In this document: positions 57,578-64,000 of the stretch, one piece after another | Position numbering within the stretch: position 1 is the first letter of the stretch | How the letters are laid out: each line of letters starts with the position of its first letter | Origin: Marsupella aquatica | Lineage: Eukaryota > Marchantiophyta | Direction of reading: 5' to 3' | NCBI GenBank assembly: GCA_973895155.1 | Contig: OZ316891.1 | Coordinates: 12,152,001 to 12,216,000 of the forward strand | Length of the DNA: 64,000 bases | Program-made: the position numbers and the translations under genes | The notes under the pieces: model-generated | What the model was told of the DNA's origin: nothing | The model's input: the letters and a program-made list of their open reading frames with translations, nothing else | The model's database searches: none

Positions 57578-60500
57578 ATGAAGCTATACGTTCAGGTCGT
57601 GGAGGCCAGGAACCTTTGTTCACGTGACCCGAACGGTTTTAGTGATCCCTTCGTGAGGCTGTCTCTGGGGAACACGAAGGCTAGAACATTGGTTGTGCAC
57701 AAGAATCTGAATCCCGCTTGGAATGAGGACTTTTTCTTCAACGTTACTGATCTAGACGACGAGCTCAAAGTGACTGTTTGGGATGAGGACCGCTTCACCG
57801 ATGATTTTCTTGGACAAACCAAAATTGCAGTGGCCGATGTCCTCAATTCCGACAAGAAATCGATTTCACGCACTTGGTTCAGCCTTCAGAAGCGAAGTGA
57901 CAAATCAAAAACGAACATAACAGGTATGGACAGACGGACATCCTCTCTGACCCACCGGACGCATGGAACGGAGTTTATGTCTGCAATTAATAAGTACATG
58001 ACTGGTTTCCTTAAGGTCAAGCCGATCATGGCGGCACACTTTGGGGGGGTATTAGACCTCCCATCATCTTGCTTCCATTGGCGTACTTCAACTGGGTGGT
58101 TTGTTGAAATGGATGGGGCGTACGAGGGAGAGAATCAAATTGAAGTCGATTGGCCATGGGCACCAATAAATACCCGTATTAACTCCAACCTTAGCATGAT
58201 CAGAGTTAACAGTAGCAAGTGGACCAATGGACAGCTTGGACGTAAACCATTCTGATCAAGAAACTCAGGACTAAGTGTAACTGCCTTTACGAGCCTCAAA
58301 TAGAGAAAAACAGTAAATAATTTGTTTAACTTTTCTTTCTAGTGAACATGCACATGCTGCACGAATGGGTTCGCTACCTGTTTTGGCACCGAAGCCGTCC
58401 TCCTATGCATGTTCTGTTATTGTTTTGGCAGCTCTGATGCTTTGGAGAACTGTGACTGGGGGTCAACATCGTTCTCTTCAGCTGAATTGTAAGCCGGAAG
58501 TTAGGAATTATGACCAGGAGACACCTTTGATTGTGACATGAGCAAGAAAGAATGGCTGGTCCATAGGATTTGTGTGGGGGATTACACTTTCTCCTGCCAT
58601 GGGATCGTTGTGGTGCGTGGTGGTGCGTGGTGGTGGTGCTTTGCATGATTCATTATATGCCTCCCCCAAAGCGTATTGACTTAAGAACTGATTCAGAAAA
58701 CATTGCTTTTGGTCTACTCTTCATGTTTTCGGACTGCCGTGACCTATGCAATTCTTCAAATTTCTGTCCCGTGGGATATGAATTATCAGTTTTGTGACCT
58801 ACTACAGGATGCAATTATAGAGGATTGCCCCAACAATCATAATCATGAGAGATGTTGACCGCCCACTACGTCAAGAAACAATTTTAAAGCGAGTGAGCAA
58901 ATGTGTCCAGCTTCTTGAATTCGTACACTTTAGTTTCTGATCAAATATATGGTCGGGCGTTGCAGGAGAGATACTGCTGGATATTTCGTTGTTCGGGCGC
59001 ACGTTTAGTTCAGAAGACGAGATACTGCCGCAGGCTAAGGTGAACGCTTCAAAAGTAGCTCCTTCTCCTTCTTCTCGTGACAGTGTAGATGACCAAGAAG
59101 ATCGAATTCTTTTGAGCACAGACTCTGGGGGGCTGTCAGAGGACGCCTCTGATCAGGCATCATCGGAAATAGAATGCGAACAATCCTTGCGCAGTTCGGA
59201 GCCGTCAGTACGAGGGACCGTACTAAACGAAGATGCTCCTTTAGTGAAGGAGTTCATAGAAGTGGAGAAGAAGAAAACGGCTCATGGACATGCCCTTGCG
59301 GATAAACTTTCCTCTATTTTTCACAAAAAGGGAAAGAAGAGCATGAGGGGGCCTAACTATTCGCCTTCTGAGTCTTCTGTAGCTTCTGACTACTCGACAG
59401 ATACAGGAATTGTCTTTGCTAATGAGGGCAGCGTCACGACAGAGCCCGGTCTTATTGGCACAGATTTAAGTGAGAGCTGTGGTGAGGATGATGAGGAAGT
59501 GGTGCCTCTTTCCTTTTTCCAGGATGACGAAAAGTCGGTGGGCCTATCGCCAGAGGATCTTCCCACCCCTCTGTCCGGAGGGGTGCTGGTAGACCAAACG
59601 TTTGCTGTTAGTATGAAAGCTCTGAATGCTGCATTATTCGCTCCGGAGACACCCTTCACGCAAGAGCTTGCTGAGGTCCAGAAAACCTCAGAGCTTCAGC
59701 TGGGGCCCTGGAAGAAAATTGGAAATGAGCCCATGACGAGATGTATTACCTACAGGAAAGCACCCACCAGGTTGTTGAAATCAGTGGTGGCAAGTGAGGT
59801 CCAGACGTATTTAAGAGCTGATGATAAAGGATTTGCTATCCTTTGCCAAGTGAGCACCCCTGATGTCCCATACGGCAAGAATTTCCTGACTGAGCTGCTC
59901 TTCGTAATCACTCCAGGTCCTGCTTTGCCAACAGGAGAATGTACTTCTCAGCTCCAGATTTCATGGAGAATAAATTTCTTGCAGAATACGATGATGAGAG
60001 GTATGATAGTTAGTGGAGCCGGCCAGGGCCTCAAAGAAAGTTATGTTGAGCATCAGCAGGTACTTGCTAGATATGTAAAGCCTCTGTCTAGTGTAGGAGG
60101 ACTTAGCCAGGAGAATGCGACAGAAGAGGTGTCCATAGGGAGGCCGAAGACGGATTGGGAACTTGCCCGAGAGTACTTTGGCAACTACACAGTGCTTCTG
60201 ACTGTGCTCGGAGGCTTTTTTATGCTGTTACATATCGTTTTGGTGAAGACAAAATGTAAAGGAGGTCTTCAGCTCGGATTTGTCGATCTTCCAGACTCTT
60301 TTGGAGAGCTGCTCATAGTTGCTCTTCTGACTCGCCAAGTCGAGCGTGTAGGGAAAATGGTGCAGAAGTTTTTCATGGCTAGGTTGAAAGGTGCGATCCT
60401 CGGCCCTCAAACACCAACCTCTGAATTGATAACCAACTCAAAATTAAAGATAGAACAAACAGACTTTAGACCTGAATTCAATAAGAAGGTCGTGGGACGG

Positions 60501-63500
60501 TCGAACTATTATCGACTCGCTGTGTCTTGCTTTGGAACGGCTGTCAAGATTGCCAGTTTAGAGTTGGCTGCGTCTTTATGGTTGACGAATTTTACGCTGC
60601 CATGTGTTGTCTCAGTTGGTGATCATGGTGTAAAGGCCCAAGGGGCTGGGTGGTTGCTTACTGTCACTCTAGTGGACGCCCAAGACCTGTATTCCATTGA
60701 CTCAGATGGTTCTTGTGACCCTTACGTGGTCTTCACATGCAATGGAAAGATTCGGACTAGTTCGGTTATACTTGGCTCCGTTAACCCTCAGTGGAAAGGT
60801 ATGTCTATCTCATCTGAGGCTGTTTGTCTATTCGAACGTACAAGCCGATATTGGAAGTTTTCCCTCCAGTGCAAGTTTGCAAAGAGTTTCAAGAACTGCG
60901 CTTATTTGAAACTTAACAGAAGGATGAGTGTAGAGGCATTGACAATGTGGATTGCGTTTACGGTAATTCCCTTAGTTCAATCATATTTTTTCATCGTAAA
61001 GTGAGTTAATTGAAATGATTTCAAAGTCGGTGCATGTGGGAGTTTGGAGCCGCTCATAATGGAAACGGTTCTGCTTTGGTAGAGGTATATGAGTTCGATG
61101 CAACGGAAGATCCCCCATCAACTTTAGATATTGAGGTTTTCGACTACGATGGCCCTTTCGCTGAAGCAGAATCACTTGGACATACAGCAATTAACTTTCT
61201 GAAATCCAAATCGAGTGACTATGCTGATGTATGGCTTCCTCTGAATGGAAAGCATGCCCAAGCTCATGGAGCAAGGCTTCACTTGCGAGTGCTCTTGACA
61301 AACACAAAGGATGGGGATGTGCGACCCGAATACATCAACAAAGTGGAGAAAGAAGCCGGCACAAAGGTATTTCATCAAGCATTTCTTGTTTTGGACTCTA
61401 TCTGTATGGTCGAAAGAATTGAATTGCTTCAATAATTGGGAGCGTATATTACCGGGTACGTGTACCTTGACAACGCTGGTTTCTCAAATTTTGGAGACAA
61501 GGTAAGCAAAGCGCAGGTGCGTTTTCTGATTAGAAACTGTAGGGATTGGAAGGGCAGACTGCTTACTGGAAATCTGAATGCCTGACTCTTAAATCTGTGG
61601 TTAGATTGTCGTTAGATTGTCCTGACTGTTAAATGTGTGGTTAGATTGTCAGACGTTCACCACAAAGAAATAAGGAGTTCCAGAAGCTGTTTTCCCTTCC
61701 TCAAGAGGAGTTTCTCATAAATGACTATGCATGTGCTATTAAGCGCAAAATTCCGATTCAGGTGAGTGATGTTACTTTCTCTCCAATCCCCTCATCCACG
61801 TGGTTTATTTTGCTCTGGTTTCCAAGATGACATTTTAATTCTTCCTACTTCTATATTGTAGTATGAGTCTGTCGTCCCTTCTGTGCCAGCACCGAATTCA
61901 CGTTCTTCTTGTGTTTAGCTGTGCTCAAATTTATGTTGGTAGTTAGTTGAAATGAATAAGGACACATGGTGCATTCTCTATGGATCTACGATCTCGACAT
62001 CAGACAATGGTTGTGGATCACCGTCTAAGGGCAAGGAGACTTGTGATCACAGTTGTTGTTGAATCTCTTTATTGGTTTGGAGCTGCACTACCACTACACC
62101 TCTTGATATTTGTAGAAACAACTGAAGCGGGCAAGGACTATGTGTTGCCCCTCTAAACTGGGTTCTTCCTAACTTGGTTCAGGTCTTTACTTGTTTGATC
62201 CTGTACTGTACTGCAACTAAAGTCAGCGTATAGTGTGGTAGGTTATATCGAGAGATGTAGCCATGTCTTTATTGCTGTAAGGAGGGTCCTAAGGACTTTG
62301 TTGTTGGACAATATTTTGTTGCAGGGTCGTCTGTTTCTTTCACCGCGAATGCTGGGGTTTTACTCGAATCTGTTTGGACATAAAACGAAGTTTAGCTTTT
62401 TGTGGGAAGACATAGAAGAAATTAAAGAATCAGCTCCTAGTAGGGGTGCTCTGTTCAACCCGTCCATTACTATCACATTACGCAAGGGTCGAGCTCAGGA
62501 TTGTCGCCAGGGCTCCAAGGGAATTGATCACCACGGTCGACTGAGGTTCCAGTTTCTCTCTTTTGTCAGGCCTGGGCCAGCATTCAGGTGCGATCATTTG
62601 TGATTCGTTTGAGAGCTCCCACTTCTTCATCTTATCAAACTGCCCGAGTTTCTGTTGTCATTGATGAGTTTCTCCGTCAATGACTGATAATAATCCTTTT
62701 GTCCAATAATTGTGCAGAACTATCATTGCCTTGTGGAAAAACCGAACTTTAAGTGTTGAGCAAACAATGGAGCTCATTGCAAGTGTGGAGGCAGGGGATA
62801 TGAAATATGCTGTCGCAGAAAGGCAAGCTGATGACACTCAGCCCTTTCTGGGTTTAGAAGAAGCACACATGTCTCAACTGGCCGACCAGGACTTCCCAGC
62901 TACAGTGAGTCTCGTCATCTCTTCCAGGAGACTAAGAATATCAGTAACATGTAGGGGTGCATAAACTGATGAGGTGTGTTTGCTTTTATGAAGCTGTATG
63001 TCCTGGACTGTCGCAGTCTTTGGTTTAAACTGTCCTGTTGTTGTTCACTACACCGAGCTAGCTCTACAAGCATTTGGGGTCCCGTGTAGCAGATCAATAG
63101 CGGATGGAAGGATGTTAATTTTTTGGAGAGAGATGAGCGTTGGGTAAATTGGTAGTGGATCTATCAAATGAAAAGATATCTAGAAATTAGAGTAACAGGG
63201 CGTGGTTGTATGCATCTGTAGGTGAAGCAATTATCCCATCTGGTCGAGTATGGTGCTCTCGACCACCAAGTAATGGAATTGTTCTGCGTAAATAACTACA
63301 AGAGCACTCAGTGGGAGGCGGTAAGTAACATCTACCTTACAAAGGCCCGCATTCAGAACATGTTTAAGACAACAAAAGCAGCGTTGATGTCTGAGGAGAA
63401 CCTTGTTAATTTTCTCGAACATCCTATTCTGACGTGCACGGACTGCTAAGTCGATTGTTGCTCACTGAGCAGGTTGGTGATGATCAAAATGTGAAAAGGC

Positions 63501-63652
63501 GACAAGTAAGTTATGCTATGAGCAGAGCACAATGTCGCTTTGGGAGTTCTGTTACTACAATACAGCAGAGGACTATCTCAAACGACTTGAAATCGAGTGT
63601 CTTTGAGGAAGTCATGACCCTTCATGATGTACCCTTTGGCGATCACTTCCTG
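57578..63652 (+). CDS. C2/VASt/C2/GRAM membrane-contact protein (3' end beyond the window)
   Basis: Exons: 57578-57923, 58966-60390, 60616-60798, 61083-61366, 61645-61761, 62325-62587, 62718-62904, 63222-63320 and 63473-63652. They sum to 3,084 nt (1,028 codons) in one frame. Domain order: an N-terminal C2 (MKLYVQVVEARNLCS, residues 1-105, with acidic loops DPNGFSDP and DEDRFTDD), a Ser/Glu-rich linker, VASt domain 1 (about 323-490, FLQNTMMRGMIVSGAGQG), a transmembrane segment (about 521-538), a second C2 (about 592-720, VDAQDLYSIDSDGSCDPYVV), GRAM (about 755-870, GRLFLSPRMLGFYSNLFG, FLWEDIEEI) and the start of VASt domain 2 (EEVMTLHDVPFGDHF). The order matches the plant C2-and-GRAM family typified by Arabidopsis At1g03370. 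VASt and GRAM domains bind sterols and phosphoinositides at membrane contacts, so a lipid-transfer or tethering role is inferred. The last exons lie past a GTGAGT donor after 63652 and were not found before the window end. Confidence 0.93.
60391..60615 (+). other. Stop-free 225-nt intron (exitron-like) in the C2-GRAM gene
   Basis: A GT-AG segment splits the codon after the VASt/TM region (ARLK) and rejoins to VGDHGVKAQGAGWLL of the second C2. It is exactly 75 codons long with no in-frame stop, so retention would insert 75 residues including a hydrophobic stretch. The related Arabidopsis protein, as I recall it, has no such insertion, which is why I call it an intron. Confidence 0.7.
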
Positions 63653-64000
63653 GTGAGTTCCCATGCCTGCCGTGACAAGAAGAACCTGCCCTACGTTTTG
63701 CCCCATCTGTCTCTGCACCTGTGTGAAGTACCACGTAGCCAAAGGCACAATCTTCTCTAGTTGGACGTGTCCTCCGTGAGTTTCCAAATTGTAATATATG
63801 TACAAAGAAGTTATGCAGTCAAATTGGGGACAGAGTAAAAATCTCTAAAGCGTTCGGTAGTATACTAGTAGTAATTGGTAAGAAGGTTATCTCCTTTGTA
63901 TCTTTCTCGAAACAAAAGTATATCTTTTGACATAATAATTTATCAAAACTTTCAGTTTAAATGTTGTATATCGCTTTCACCTATGGTAGTCTATTTTTTT
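63653..64000 (+). other. Right edge: intron or terminal region of the C2-GRAM gene
   Basis: After the donor at 63653 no segment resembling the expected C-terminal part of VASt domain 2 is seen. The gene most likely continues beyond 64000. Confidence 0.5.

Noticed and set aside
60799-61004. Continuation of the C2-GRAM open frame to 61004 as the real C-terminus
   Set aside because: The segment after PQWK lacks C2 similarity. Splicing 60798 to 61083 restores the C2 domain (EVYEFDATEDPPSTL) in the correct phase.

Overview
The window is nuclear DNA from a land plant. It holds interrupted genes with GT-AG introns of roughly 70-2,500 bp, a eukaryotic tRNA-Val gene, two nearly full-length Ty1/copia LTR retrotransposons and long AT-rich gene-poor stretches. 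Two genes point to a lineage with motile (flagellated) sperm. One is a C2CD3-like centriole-assembly gene, the other a DPY-30-motif gene. C2CD3 is a centriole-elongation factor that, to my knowledge, is absent from flowering plants. A bryophyte, lycophyte or fern therefore fits best. Cycads and Ginkgo are not excluded, and the species cannot be fixed from the sequence.

Layout. 1-2.4 kb: tRNA-Val(CAC) on the minus strand, otherwise empty. 2.4-3.5 kb (+): a small three-exon ankyrin-repeat gene. 3.8-13.7 kb (-): the C2CD3-like gene, tail-to-tail with the ankyrin gene. 13.7-15.8 kb (-): a coding-looking block of unassigned identity directly upstream of C2CD3. 15.8-26.2 kb: intergenic, with local duplications, a 242-bp piece of the copia element found downstream, a GA microsatellite, and a possible orphan ORF with an acidic pentapeptide repeat. 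26.2-32.0 kb (-): copia element 1, an unusual three-LTR insertion that has lost its integrase. 32.2-38.7 kb (+): copia element 2, with very short 106-bp LTRs. 40.1-43.1 kb (+): the DPY-30 gene. 47.2-48.6 kb (+): a TLC-domain membrane protein gene. 51.0-53.9 kb (+): a seven-exon gene for a methyltransferase-like protein. 57.6 kb to the right edge (+): a C2/VASt/C2/GRAM protein gene, cut off by the window end.

The host genes are single genes with separate jobs: centriole/basal body, probable cilium, lipid-associated membrane proteins, and a putative methyltransferase. They do not form an operon or cluster. I found no bacterial-type system, CRISPR array or obvious new defence system. The most unusual structures are the three-LTR, integrase-deleted copia element with a stepwise 18-bp LTR minisatellite, the plant C2CD3 gene with lineage-specific internal repeats, the pentapeptide-repeat ORF, and a stop-free intron of 3n length in the C2/GRAM gene. 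Exon boundaries were placed by eye from splice signals, phase consistency and remembered family patterns. They have not been tested against RNA data.
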